Shown: positions 11,610 through 23,175 of the stretch, in pieces
How the letters are laid out: the number at the start of each line of letters is the position of its first letter
Numbering within the stretch: the first letter of the stretch is position 1
DNA from: Angiostrongylus vasorum
Lineage: Eukaryota > Nematoda > Chromadorea > Rhabditida > Metastrongylidae
Assembly (NCBI GenBank): GCA_018806985.1
Contig: JADANN010000311.1
Span: forward strand, 124,001-188,000
Length of the DNA: 64,000 bases
Direction: 5' to 3'
Program-made: the position numbers and the translations under genes
The notes under the pieces: model-generated
Told to the model about the DNA's origin: nothing
What the model saw: only the letters and a program-made list of their open reading frames with translations
The model's database searches: none

Positions 11610-13583
11610 AAATTTTATTATTTTATCACTAAACATTCGCCCATTTCCCCTTTGTTAGGTCTTCCCGAAACTAATGAGGGATTTTCAATCTAAATTTTTG
11701 AAGTCCCATGACCTCAGAATAAACTTCATTAACCGATATAAAAACCGTTAAAACTACACATTTTTGCCAACGAGAGATGGTTTTACTTATTCGGACTTTT
11801 CGAAACTCTGATGTCTTGAGGGCAGTGAAGCCGATAGAGGTTCGTAGCTCAACTCCCCTTAAATTTCGTAGCATCAATCGCACGACCGGTCGACGCGCGT
11901 TATTGTGGAAAGTGTCGGTCAACTACTGTTGACCAATGAGGTGCAGAGTCGACGAATTTTTCATAGATTTCGACCTATTCGACATATTTACCTGCTGTCA
12001 CCCTTACAATAGGATTAATGAAGCCGTGATGGATTAAATGAGCAACAAACCACCAAACGGAGAGCATGCTTTTTATTACGCTAATTAAGGCTATGGAAAC
12101 TGCCAAGAAGCGTCTTCACGGTCCAATCACTGAGTCGATCGTCGCTGCTTTTCGTGGAGGATCTGTTTCTCGTCTGCGCCACAAACGGACAGTGAACGCG
12201 TCGTCCTGGTAGAAGAAGCGCTGCGGAAGCCTCAAAACAGTGAGTTCCCAGATCGCCGTTCAATCCGTGTGGCACTTTTTTTGTCTTTGGACGATCCAAA
12301 ACAGTTGAGATAGCTACATCGAGTTCAAGCTCTCAAGCAAGTTTGCAAGTATTTGTTTACGAGAAAGCCTTCTGTTCATCCTCGTCGGTAATAGAAGGAC
12401 GTCCGTGACCCTACGGAATTTCGAAGTCGATTTCAACACGCGTTCGTTAACATATGGTGAAGTAATAGAATTGGCTTGCTCGAAAATGCTGTTTTGAAAT
12501 GCAACTAAAACTTATCAGCAACCGTTCAATTACAGAGAAAGAAAATGCATGGAATGAGCGGACTGTGGCTAAAACATGTAAGAAAAGTGGTAAAAGAAAA
12601 CTTAGATTCGACGTTAATTTTGGTAATTCTAATACTTCACACAACTGATAATACACTATATAAGTGGATAATGGTTATTTCACAAGAAATGCTGGACGCT
12701 TTCGCACGTGACTTGGAAGGGAACGAGATCTACTTCTCTCTGTGACTTGTTCTATAAATACCTTGCAACATTCGCTCACATGTAAAATGGTCTTAATATT
12801 TAAAGTATTGCAGGTTCTATTCCCCTAGTCGGTCGTGTATTCCGGTTATTTATCCAGTGGTTCTTTTCGTAAACATTCCGTTCATTAAATTTAAAGCGAC
12901 CACAAGAAGAGCAAAACGTTCCTTATTTTGTGTTTTATCTGCAGACAAACATGTCCCGAAGTGGCACAAAACCAAATGAATGAATAGCTTTAAAATCTCA
13001 CTTAGAACTGACAAAGTCGTGCAAAGACGTCTTCAGCAATCGGTCTGCTGTGTTCACCTTATATCTGTCCTATAAATTATCTTCAATATTTCTTTAGCGG
13101 GCTATTGCGTTTTATGGTTTCCATCCTTATCGTTCAATCACATAGATTCGTAAAGAAACCTCATTTGAGCGACGAGAAGAAAAGAGTCAACAGGAAAGAA
13201 AAAAGAGTATGCAGAGGGGCGGAAGTGAAAATGAAAGTCAGGTAATTCCTAAATAATTTTATTTCAGGCACCATTACTATTTTCAAGCTACAGTAACAAA
13301 ATAAAGGGCGATAATACTTCAACAATTATGCATTTCATGCACGTATTTGGTGTAATTCAAGTTTGATAAGAAAGCCAAACAATGGCTTTTAGTCCCGCTC
13401 TTGGTTTACATGAAGCACCTCATTTGCAACAACGATGACTGAAATGGATTCTTAAAGATGGTATACAATACCATATACGATAATGTTTTAAGGTTACTGC
13501 ATATGTTTCGAATTCCTTTCATATGGTAGTGGTCAAAGAAGGTGAAGTACTTTCAACTCGCTTTTTTATTACAGCTCTAGATA
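11610..13583 (+). repeat. Repeat E, copy 2 (inside copy A)
   Basis: Same ~2-kb non-coding repeat as 5893-7915 and 48830-50875. It carries the GGTCAAC/GTTGACC hairpin at 11917-11934. The right boundary is where homology to copy 1 ends, after AGCTCTAGATAG near 13583. Confidence 0.8.
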
Positions 13584-13844
13584 GCATCGGCTTCTAGAAG
13601 TACTGTGGTGCTTTATCATTATCCAACTACTCCAGTCACTGAGACGACCGGCACCATTGGCTGCAGAGATCTACTTCTTGCCGAATGCAAAAATGTGTTA
13701 GAGAAACGGGACTTTCCAGTTGTGAAGATGAAGCGCCGATGACATCTCAGAATGACGATCCTCTTGATTTCTATTAATTTTGTACAGCACCCATTTACTG
13801 GGCTTCTTAGCCTTTCCATTTTCCTTAAAATGCTCTGAAACATA

Positions 13845-14340
13845 ACCACAATGATGCTGAGATATTTCCAAGGCCCAGATCGCAAAACAATTTCGAACCA
13901 GCGATTACCCCATCCGAGGGTTCACGTGTAACCTACTGCACTACCGAGGCCCTCTTTACCTTTTCTCGTCCAGCATTTTACCATAGCATTGCTATCAGCG
14001 ATAACACGTCAGCAGGAATGATCTGTGGACTACAAGTCGGCATCTACCTCACTTAAATTGAAGTTCCAGTCGAAATCACAGTCTTTAACTTTTTGCTTAC
14101 TGCCTATTAATTTCCAGAGCAGGAATTCACGCAAAATAAAACCCAGTGTTCTGCAGATCATTCCAGTTAACTAGTGATCGCTGACAGCACCGTTAATTTA
14201 AAAAAGTGACTGAGAGAAAGGAAAAGTAAGTGCCTCAGTGGTGCAGTGGGTAGTTAGCTCCCGGAATGGGCATTCACTCGCAGCTTCCAATCCGGACTAG
14301 AGGAAGAGTTTTGCAAATATCTCATCATCGTTGTGTTTGT
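13845..14340 (+). repeat. Dispersed repeat family 2 with tRNA-like head
   Basis: Two linked pieces. The first shares TGCTGAGATATTT, ATCAGCGATAACACGTCAG and GGAATGATCTG with family-2 copies. At 14224-14300 lies a tRNA-like block, TGGTGCAGTGGGTAGTTAG (A-box-like), followed about 40 nt later by GCTTCCAATCCGG (weak B box). It is followed by AGAGTTTTGCAAATATCTCA, seen again at 26.27 and 38.06 kb. This is a probable tRNA-derived non-autonomous retroposon. Confidence 0.6.
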
Positions 14341-14694
14341 ATTTTGCGCAATACCCTACTATACCACGGATCTCAATCATATGACGGGTCGTGATCTGGT
14401 TATTAGCGATGCTACGTGGCGCGTCCCCAGGTGGCGAATAGGGGGTGAGTCGCGGAGCAAAAGCGACATTTGCTTCCCTGAGACGCAGGTGGATCCAGAT
14501 AAACTCACTGTTTCCGCTGCGCCGATTTGGTACATACTTTCTCTATTTACGAGGCATATTAATGCATGCCTGTGTGGGTGCGTTGTAGTTTATGCGGATT
14601 GTATTCAACGAATCAATTCTGCCAAAAGCCAGGCGGTTAGGATTCGCCTCAGACAATACGCTCCATGTGCACTCTGAGAAAGACAGACAAGCTA

Positions 14695-17575
14695 CCCATG
14701 AGTATACCCAGCCCCCCCCCCTTTCAGAGCCCAGCAAGCTATACGTGGATCTCAGAAAGTTAAACACAGAAATGGGCCTCATTACCCCTCACTCCCGAAA
14801 CAGCTCCCGAATCTGCAGCGTTGGGTAGGACAAGTACGGAGAGGCTGCTAAAATATCACAGCCATTCTAAGCTGCCTGAATCGCCAACGCACGTACACTT
14901 GCATCCCAGTCCTCATTTATAGGGAGCGACCTCATAGAACTGGCAGAGACGAGACGACGCCGTGCATTCAACACCTTCTATGACACTTGAAAACAACTGT
15001 TCATCGGAACATGCTCCGGTAGAGCAGCCCGCGGCGCTGGCGTTCTTGTCAACACAAGTTTTACTAGAAACATCGATTCATTCGAATAACTAACAACGCA
15101 AATCGGCCTTCTACATCAAGCTATGACAAAGAACAAGGCGAAAGGTTCTATCTGGACTAGGTGAAGTTATATGGAGAAGACCATACATCCTTCAATCTCA
15201 TAATAGGAGATTTTAACGCTAAGACTGCACCCAGAAGAACCCCTGACGAACATCACATTAGGGCAAACGGATTAGAGTGCAAAGTGATCGGCCATCTGGA
15301 TTTAGAGTGACCACTAAGACCATCCATGGTAACTCGCATTTCCAGAAGCCCCACACTCAATGGCAGAAGTGAGAGTCTCCCAATGGTTGGCACAACGAAA
15401 TAGACCTCATCATAGTAAATAGAAAGTTTTGTTTAACCATTGTCGTTGTTTTCCAAAAATTCTACACAGGATAGAATCAACGACTCCTTCTTGCAGAGTT
15501 AAATTTCTCGTGGAAAGGAGAAAAAAGTTGCTAAATTCAAAAAACGAAGTCTCAGAGCCGCCATAGACTGGAACTTATTCAGTCCATTAGTAGGCTATTG
15601 GAACTATACCGTTATTGACAACATCGACGAAGAACACGACCAGCGCTCCTTAAACATCTTCAAGCTAGCGCTATAAAAACTGAGAGTTCGAAAGTCGCCA
15701 AGGGAAGTCTGTCTGCAAAAAACACTCAAGCTCATACACCAACTTGTATCACACGAGCCACAAGCAACCCTTTCTTACTTTAGAACTAGAAAAACGGGCG
15801 CAGAAAGGCAATAAAAAGAAAATTTAAAGGACAGAATAGCAGCAGTCACGGTCGACGCTGCAGAAGCGGAAAAACCACTCGCAAAGCTCACCGAAGCTTC
15901 CACACAAAACCAAAGCAACTGCACTCCGACTCTCGGACAGAACAGTTACAGCTTATAGAAAGGCAATGGAGGAAATCGATTACTGCTCAGATTTCTTCAA
16001 TAGGCACGTCCTACTGCCTTCATATGATATGAAGAAGGATGGATATGTCGTATCACAGGTTCTCCCTTTCGATACAGCACCAGGTCCGGAAAAAGATGAG
16101 GTCTGAACACCTAAGGAAAATTCCGCCCTCCTCGCAAACACACCAATTCCGCTCTTCACACGTTACCTTTCCGAATGAAAGGTCCCTACTCAATGGAAAG
16201 CCACCGGTACTGTGCCATTGTTCAGCAAGCGTGACCTACACGATATCGGCAACTACCGCCCAATCTGTCTGTCGTCTACAAACTTTGCACTCGAGTTTTC
16301 CAAAAAGGTTTGATAGAACACTGGACGAAGGGCAGCCGCGCGAGCAAGGAGGGTTTCGAAAACGATTCAGTACGATGGACCACGTTCATACGATAACAAG
16401 ATTCATTGAAGTGTCGCGAGGGTAGTTTCACTTCCATCGATTTAAAGAAGGTCTTTGACCCAACTGAGATAGAAGCAGTCATGGAAGCCCTCGATAGTCA
16501 GGGAGTCCTTACTCCGTGCATAAACATTCTTCGTGGGCTGTACAAAGATTTGGCAACCAAGATATCAGCATTCTACAACGATATTGACATCGACGTCAAA
16601 AGAGGAGGGGTTAAGCAAGGCGGTACCATTTCGCCAAAATTATTCATCGCCAGCCTCGAGAACGTCATGCGAACATTGGAGAGGGATGACATGGGAGTGA
16701 AAATCGATGGTCGGCAATTACCCTATTTTTACTTTGCTGCTGACATCGACATCTGTTCTTACAACACCAAATATTGGCCAAGTGGAACTAATGCTTGCCA
16801 ATTTTGATAAAGCTTTTGGAAAGATTGGTCTTCTATCAAATCTCACAAAAACGATATTCATGAGCAACGGATTAGTTTCATATGCCTCATACACGCTCAA
16901 AGGAACGAATATCTCCGCATGCTCCAGTTATATCTTGGTCGGGAAATCAAAATGATGAAGGATTTCGCTCTAGACTTGAGCAGAATGAAACGAGCGCCTT
17001 GGAGAGCTTCCAAGAGCGTCGAAGATGTAGTGAAGAGAGCAAAGAACATCCCACTCCGTGACCATCTTTTCGACTCAACGGTACTTCCTGCCCTAATGTA
17101 TGCGTCAGAAACCTGGTCACTGCGTAAGCGGGATGAAAGATCACTCAGCGTTATTGAAGGTGCAATCGAGAGCACGGTGCTAGAAGTATCGCGTCTCACA
17201 CAGTAAGGAAAGGTTCCGTAGCTCCGACTTAAGTCAACGATAAAAAAATTAAAGATGCCGTTCTGTACGCCAAAGAGTCGAAGATAAGGTGACTGGACAC
17301 CTAGTGCGTATGAATGACAACTAGTGGACAAGAGCCGTTAGTGACTACATTTCTCGGGATGTCAAACGTACTGCAGGAAGACCACCGGCCCGATGCTGAG
17401 ACCTCTTCACGAAAACCATAGATGAAAGATATAATGCTCAACGAGTCCCTAGAACGAGCAAAACCCACTACGCTACTCCTGCACTCAACAGGGGGAAAAT
17501 GGAACATTTACTGGCGCCCGCTCAAGTTAGTCGGCAATCAACGGGACTATATGTGATGGAGGTGATACTCTCCAT
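14695..17575 (+). pseudogene. RTE-clade non-LTR retrotransposon, broken (copy A)
   Basis: An RTE element encodes one protein that nicks the target (AP-type endonuclease) and reverse-transcribes its own RNA. Here the 5-prime leader starts at a GTATACCCAGCC block shared with 41255. Endonuclease remnants run from 14870 to 15540 (LAETRRRRAFN, GAGVLVNTSF, IGDFNAKT-like). A linker region follows, then RT remnants from about 16080 (PICLSS, LDEGQPREQGGFRKRFSTMDH, FTSIDLKKVFD, KQGGTISPKLF). The FADD box reads FAAD at 16733-16744. The C-terminal part ends near 17570 with a WRPL-like tail. Many stops and frameshifts make it inactive. Confidence 0.9.
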
Positions 17576-17684
17576 TAGAAGACTCTCAAGTCCAGGGCTC
17601 AGAACTCCGATATTTTGGGATACCATCGATGGTCTTCTCTTTATGATAAAGTTACACAACCACTCTACTTGTCTCTTACTTTCT

Positions 17685-18225
17685 AATCCATGTCCCAAAT
17701 ATGACGTTCCTCAGACGTTCTTCTGACTCCAATCTTGGCGTTAAAATCTCTAATTATGAAACTAAAGAACACACGTTCTTCTCTGTGGAACATCGTCATC
17801 TTCATAGAGAACGATTCGACTTCATCTTCGTCGTAACGTGATTTCTGTGCGTAGACGACGAAAATTGTCAAAGCCAGTCTCTTTGAATGCATTAATCCAG
17901 ATCGCTTCAATTGTAAGCGTCCGATTCAGGTCGTTCGTTTTTCGATTTAATGGATGACCAAACTCTTGTTGATGAGAACGCGAACCTCGCAGACTCGTCT
18001 ATTTTCGCTTTATATCGAGGAACAGTTCTTCTCAGGTATCATAGACGGTGTTGAATAAGTGGTGTCTTCTCGTCTCGGCAGTCCCGTGACGTCGTAACTT
18101 TTCCTTCTTTCCTGCTCGATTAAGTCCTCTAGTGAGGAATCAGATGCAAGTGAGCGCGCACTGTAGGTACAGATTCTCGTCTTAGCCCTGTGCCATTTCG
18201 ACAGCCTCACCATAGTCATGCTCCC
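17685..18225 (-). pseudogene. Inverted RTE endonuclease fragment (copy A)
   Basis: Minus-strand frames read ICTYSARSLASDSSLEDL near 18175 and ALTIFVVYAQKSRYDEDEVE and [20 protein letters not shown] near 17850-17710. These are successive parts of the RTE AP-endonuclease domain. They are broken by a frameshift and internal loss, and lie in the opposite orientation to the main RTE copy about 100 bp away. The head-to-head arrangement suggests a twin-primed or rearranged insertion. Mirrored in copy B at 54970-55514. Confidence 0.85.
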
Positions 18226-19560
18226 CCACTACTGCCTTATCTGCGATCTTCCTAGGTCAGAGGAATAAGGCCTACTTATTTTGCTACATTTAACGTTTGA
18301 TACGCACATATAGCTTTAGACGTGACAGTGGGGATGGTGTTAGATATACTTATGGATAGCTTGTCAGTCTTTGTCAGAGTTTACGAGGAAGCTTATTTGT
18401 TGGAGGCGACTCCTTACCCGCCCTCCTACATGCTTCTGTGTCTGTTGACTGCACGCTCTTGGCCGAATTAACTCGAAGAATACAACCCACATAAACGAGA
18501 ACACACCAACACGCACGTCCACTCTCTTCGTAAATACGAAAGATATGTGCTTAAATCGGCTCACCAGAAAAGAGTGTCATTCTCTGAATCCAAGTACATC
18601 TCACGGACCCACAAGATCGCCTTTAGTCTGCGTCTTACCCCTATCCGCCAGCTGTGGTCGCGCAACCTACACTTGCGACTAACTGGTTAGTGATTCTTGT
18701 GGTATATTTCCGTGCTACTTTCACATGCTAAGATCACTTCCTTTGATAGAATTATGTGAAAGTATTCCAATAATAATAAATGTCAACAGAAAAGCAGAAA
18801 AAAAAGCGGAGCTTACAAATTGAACGAGGGAATTAGGAGCGATAAGAAAGAAGGCAAACGAGCTCAAAAAATTGGGATTAGGGCAAAGAACGACGCAGAC
18901 GAGAAAAAAACAGCAAGATGAGAGTGACATGGCCAAGGCAATTAGTTTTCTAGTGTGGACGATTGATTAATATTCTCACTACCCAGAATATTTAAAGTAA
19001 CCAAGTTTCAAAGGTGCACACAATAGCCTTTAGAGGGGTCAAATTTAAAAAGGAACATGTGTTAACAGCTTTTACTGAGGAAAACGGGCCAATAATTATC
19101 TATTTTTTAGGCTACTGGGAGACAGAAATGATGGTTTAAAATACATGCCTGGAGGGTTTTTTTCTCATGGGGATCCACTTTTAGTTCAACAATTATTTAT
19201 TTGTTTACTAGATTAAAAGAAAAGTATTTCAAGATTTTAAAAAATCTCTGCGTTTATCGGACAATGACTAATATTCTCCACATCATTATTGGCTCATGAA
19301 AGGTGAGGGACCTGGCGAGTGCAGAAATGCCGCGGTGCAGCAGCAAATTCATTCACAAGCAGTTTGCGAAACCTAGGAAGAGGTTGATATTTCCGTTCGG
19401 AAAAGGAGACCATTAAACAACTCTAGCGCGCGATGGATAGGAAAGGAAACTTCACTGCTGCGTATTACTCGAGGATTGATTGGACTATAGTATGTATTTG
19501 TAGAAAACCTGCAATTGTATTCATAACATACTTAGATCGCTCGTCATCACATACATTGCA
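18225..19560. other. Non-coding part of copy A
   Basis: No domain or RNA gene was recognised. The minus-strand frames at 18364-18564 and 18721-18936 are hydrophobic runs from AT-rich or purine-rich sequence. The frame at 19433-19726 (+) contains a short internal repeat described separately. Confidence 0.4.
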
Positions 19561-19564
19561 ACTC

Positions 19565-19655
19565 CTTCACATCTACCATTTCTGTCGTTGTAAGGGAGAA
19601 CTGCGTCGCCTTGTCCTTCACATCTGCTTGTGTCGTTGTAAGGGAGAACTGCGTT
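19565..19655 (+). repeat. Two-copy direct repeat, 46-bp unit
   Basis: CCTTCACATCT...GTCGTTGTAAGGGAGAACTGCGT occurs twice in tandem (starts about 19565 and 19617). In the overlapping frame 19433-19726 it would encode a repeated CRCKGELR block. The same doublet is in copy B at about 56846-56940. The frame has no known domain. Confidence 0.65.
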
Positions 19656-20939
19656 GTCTTTCAGCTCGGCAGCGGCATCTGTCGTCTTCTTTCCTCATTG
19701 AAGTGTTTAGTGTTATTTGTGCCTGATTTCTATTAGCAACTGAAGACAATTGTGCAAGAGCATTCTCAAACTTCCAACAGAGCAGCCGCCAGCTCTTGTG
19801 ATTTTAAAGAAAGACTGCAGTCTTATTACTCGGGTATTACCAAGATGGGAGCGACTTCTGTGAATTCTAGGAATAGTCGTCCGACTGCGACAGGACCATG
19901 TAACAGGCCGAGTTCCAGCCTTTAATTTAACCACCACAATTATCTATCACAAATTTCCTTCACTTTTCCAGCTTCTGAACATCAATTGCCTGGAGCTCTT
20001 GGGGGTATTTCCATGGAGTTCTGGCAACGGAAAAATGTGGAACTTGTTCCCGTGGAGGTCACGTATCAGGATTTGGTATGCGACAATTCTCCGATAAGCA
20101 ACCTTAGGCGTGAATATGCTTGACACACACAAATAATTCCAGGAAGAACCATGCTGAGCCAACAGTTTGCGGAAAGAAGACAAAGAATCCTCAGCTACAG
20201 CCACACCTATACAAGTATCCGATCACTTCCCTGGATTACCACAAAAACAATATAATTAGCAAGATATTTGAACCCGCACGACATGTGAGGATCTGTGTTG
20301 CAAGCACTTAGGCACCTAACTAAAATGTGACGTCGTTCAAAAACAGTATTTTTGAATGGCGTTTCGGATGAGAAGATCGCTGATGATACTCATATGTGCT
20401 ATCTTTTTGCTGCCACTCATATGGCTCGGTGCCTAAACCACAAAACTTTCCGACCAACTCACCGTTTTCTTCAACACTTTTGGACTTTAATAGGAGAGTG
20501 TGAAAGGAAAGTACAGTAATGTAGAAACTTAGACATCGTTACAATTCGCCACGATGACGCAAGTCATTTTTAGAAATTCTTACAGTTAAATTATCAACGA
20601 AATGTGTGTTACATTGCGACTTTCTGGGCTTCAAAACAGAAGAAGTGGGAAAACAAATGCTCGGATATTTTTTAATAGCAGATGTCATATTCGAAAAAGT
20701 GGAACTCAGTCATTAGTGAGTGATAAAAAAGGACGAAGGAAATAGCGCAATAAACCGTAATATGCTTTGAGAGCGCTTCTGTCGTTGATCATTCTCTCCG
20801 GTAAATGTGCAATGATTAGAGCTTCATTGGACGTCGTAGAGGTGATCTGGATGCATATTTAGTTTATGCAAAAATGACATAAAGTGGCCTGACGATGCTC
20901 AAGTTAGTGTTTTACCCACACAGATAACCCTAGCTTCAA

Positions 20940-21386
20940 TGCGTCGACCCAAGAGAGATGAAAGGTTTGTTTCGCATGGGACGCTGTGTCAAAGCATCTA
21001 CTATGTGTAGTTTGCAGGGCACCTCTAACTACTGCGTTAAACGTACTGCATTTCTTCGCGGAACTCTAGTCAAACAATATCGTGATGGCTGCAAACGAAG
21101 GAGATATATCGCGTGGGGACCAACCGCACAGAGTTCACATGGAAGCGTTATATGCCCCTCCCATCAAAACAACAGCCTTTTGTACTGCCCAATATCCCGC
21201 GTGATAATGAGGCATTCTTCCCTGCGGTTCATTTTCAGATTTCTGGAATTGATCCAGAACACCTCGAGAGTTTGGAGCGCTTGTGTTCTCGATTCATGCG
21301 CAAGGATCGTGACACGTATTTCAAAGTCCTCCCCGCTATGTCTCTGGGTCCTATGCGTGCCTAGTGGGGTATTTGGTTTACGTAGT
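20940..21386 (-). pseudogene. PLE GIY-YIG fragment, left arm of inverted repeat
   Basis: Minus-strand sequence encodes the same C-terminal GIY-YIG segment as 10440-10800. Residues 21109-21386 form the left arm of a large inverted repeat with 21526-21797. The 145-codon plus frame at 20958-21395 runs antisense to it and is a shadow. Copy B ends just before this segment. Confidence 0.75.
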
Positions 21387-21797
21387 TTGCCCTAATGGTA
21401 GAGACGGTGATTGCACGAGCTCGGGTATAGTTTATCTGATCTCCTGTAAGGCGTGCGGAGACGAATACATTGGCGAAACGGGCAGACCTCTCTGTGTCCG
21501 CATAAAAAGAACACTTTGTCGGCAAACGTAAACCAAATACCCACTGGGCACGCATAGGACCCAGAGACATAGCGGAGAGGACTTTGAAGTACGTGTCACG
21601 ATCCTCGCGCAGAAATCGAGAACACAAGCGCGCAAAACCCTCGAGGCGTTCTGGATTAATTCCAGAAATCGAAAATGCACCGCAGGGAAGAATGCCTCAT
21701 TATCACGCCGGATATTGGGCAGTAAATAAGGCTGTTACTTTGATGGGAGGGGCATATTACGCTTCCATGTGAACTCTGTGCGTTGGTCTCCACGCGA
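21109..21797. repeat. Large inverted repeat, ~275-bp arms, ~140-bp loop
   Basis: Left arm 21109-21386 and right arm 21526-21797 are reverse complements with few mismatches. For example, CCTATGCGTGCC at the left faces GGGCACGCATAGG at the right. Both arms are PLE GIY-YIG coding sequence. The loop (21387-21525) carries the N-terminal part of the same domain, so this is two PLE 3-prime ends in tail-to-tail arrangement. Confidence 0.85.
21382..21770 (+). pseudogene. PLE GIY-YIG endonuclease domain, plus-strand copy
   Basis: The frame from 21382 reads VVCPNGRDGDC, then GIVYLISCKACGDEYIGETG and RPLCVRIKR. These are the zinc-finger-like Cys cluster and the GIY...YIG catalytic core typical of the C-terminus of Penelope-like element proteins. 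One extra A after CVRIK shifts the frame; the rest (SRTQARKTLEAFW-like) continues in another frame. It nicks DNA in live elements. Here it is interrupted and has no RT upstream. Confidence 0.85.
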
Positions 21798-21935
21798 CAT
21801 ACTCAGTGGAAGCCTCATAGAAAGCGGTGAGTGTGCAAAGCCGTGTTCAATGTGACTGAAATCTTGGTTAGGGCGTTTTCTCTGTTTGGTTATGGAGGTG
21901 TTTGGTTGCTTGCTGTCAGCTTGACCTTTCCAGGC

Positions 21936-21966
21936 TATGAGGAAGGCGAAATCCGCCGAAACGTCA
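21936..21966 (+). other. Hammerhead-like motif downstream of PLE GIY-YIG
   Basis: Reads CTATGAGGAAGGCG, short AAAT loop, then CCGCCGAAACGTC. A 4-bp stem (GGCG/CGCC) is followed directly by GAAAC and GTC, and preceded by TGAGGA. This matches the order of hammerhead core elements known from PLE terminal regions, but C3 is replaced by A and there is one extra A before stem II. Its position just after the GIY-YIG end fits a PLE pseudo-LTR. Confidence 0.5.
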
Positions 21967-22019
21967 GCTTGTTCGTGAATAAAGAATAAAAATAACACCT
22001 CGTGTTTGCTCAACAAGAA

Positions 22020-22250
22020 TACGAAGAATTTCTTGATCAATGCCGAGGTTAATAGAAAGTCGGACGTGGAAGAAGATATACTTTTCTTCCAATATTTTGG
22101 ATAAGTTCCGGCAGCGGCCAGTGAATGAGGAACTCGTGTGCTAATCAGTTTTTGACCGATGTGTCTAATTCTGCATGTTTTGAGAAAAAAAAAGTGATTC
22201 AGTAGAGCTTGGTGTGCATTCATCATAGATGATATTTCACACTATGCCTC
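22020..22250 (+). repeat. PLE-derived segment shared with 39.99-40.06 and 58.38-58.56 kb
   Basis: Contains TTCTTGATCAATGCCGAGG...AATAGAAAGTCGG, which matches TTCTTGATCGATATCGAGG...AATGGAAAGTCGG near 40010. From 22072 it also matches the sequence right after the end of copy B (GATATACTTTTCTTCCAATA...). It has the order of a PLE terminal region followed by the start of another copy. No intact frame. Confidence 0.6.
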
Positions 22251-22254
22251 AAAC

Positions 22255-22850
22255 AAGACCAGCAAGACCATGCTAATGTTCAAAAAGGCTGATCTGCACG
22301 ATATTGGCAACCATCGGCCAATCTGCTTGCTCTCTGTCGTCTACTAGCTTTCCACTCGAATCATCATAAACAGGATTGACAGAACACTGGACGAAGGACA
22401 CCTATGTGAGCAAGCAGGGTTTCGAAAAGGACCTAATACGATGAACCATATACACACGATATCGCGACCCACTGAAGCAACGCGAGAGTACAAATGACCA
22501 TTCTGCCACACTTTCATCGACTTAAGGACAGCTTCTAACTTAATTGAGGTGGACGCAGTCATGGAAGCCCTTGGTAGTCAAGGAGTCCCTACCCAGCACA
22601 TAAGGATTCTTTGTGAGATGTACAAAAATTTCACAACCAAGAAATCACCGTTATACAACGATATTAACATCGACATCAGAAGATGGGCTAGGCAAAAGGG
22701 CGATACCATCTCGCCAAAATTATTCGCCGCCACCCTAGAGAACGTCATGCGAACATTCGAATGGGACAACATGGGTGTGAAAATCGACGGTAGGCTATTA
22801 CACCATCTTCGCTTTGCTGATGACATGGCCTTTATAACGACTAACACTAA
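22255..22850 (+). pseudogene. RTE reverse transcriptase fragment, 5-prime and 3-prime truncated
   Basis: Starts at a LMFKKADLHDIGN-like block (RT motif 1 side). It continues RPICLLSVVY, RIDRTLDEGHLCEQAGFRKG, VDAVMEALGSQGVPTQHIRI, DTISPKLFAATLENVMRT and HLRFADDMAF. The catalytic FADD box is intact here. It has in-frame stops near 22345 and 22497, and ends about 22850 shortly after FADD. More diverged from copies A and B than they are from each other. Confidence 0.85.
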
Positions 22851-22864
22851 CAGGCGAATAACAG

Positions 22865-23175
22865 CCTCAAGATCCCCTGTATGAGGGAGATCCTTTGTCG
22901 AATCGTATTATTTACGTACTTCCTTCAACCTGAACGGCCCTTCCTCAGTGGCTCTGCGAGTCCCAGCATAATCTCCATTTTTCTGAGATTTGCTGGTTAA
23001 GCCGCTGTGGTTCCCTGGAATCACTAGGTCAGCCTGGCCCAAAGTCTACCCCCGGATCGTCACCACGACTGGCAGTCGCCGCCGTTGTGGATCAAGGGAG
23101 ATTTGCCACCATGCGACTAGTTCGGTACCAGTACTGTGACGGATTATAGTACTGGTTGACCACAGTTACGTATAG
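22865..23175 (-). repeat. Dispersed repeat family 3
   Basis: Reverse complement of the family seen at 46375-46760 and 48350-48715, with part at 28985-29085. Landmarks on the minus strand are CATGGTGGCAAATCTCCCT, GGCGGCGACTGCCAGT, a GGCTGACC block, AACCACAGCGG and ATTATGCTGGGACTCGC. Non-coding. Confidence 0.7.

Larger units (their letters stand above)
11499..21108 (+). repeat. Large direct repeat, copy A (9.6 kb)
   Basis: Starts at AACTATCCAAGTAAGTAG and ends at GGAGATATA. It matches 48715-58387 base for base with few substitutions and mainly one-base homopolymer indels. It contains, in order, repeat E, a family-2 dispersed repeat, a broken RTE element, an inverted RTE endonuclease fragment, a non-coding stretch and a 3-prime region shared with copy C. 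No terminal inverted repeats or target-site duplications are evident. It could be a segmental duplication or a large composite mobile unit. Confidence 0.9.

Noticed and set aside
18721..18936. Hydrophobic minus-strand ORF resembling a signal peptide or membrane protein (also 56004-56219)
   Set aside because: Antisense of purine-rich sequence, with no conserved neighbour. Conservation between the two copies only reflects the duplication.
11499..21108. Large unit as a Maverick, Helitron or LTR element
   Set aside because: No integrase, Rep/helicase, polymerase B, capsid, LTR or terminal inverted repeat was recognised. The coding parts are RTE and PLE remnants.
21735..22226. 163-codon minus-strand open frame
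   Set aside because: It spans PLE untranslated and terminal sequence, including the hammerhead-like motif, antisense to the GIY-YIG strand. No domain is recognised.
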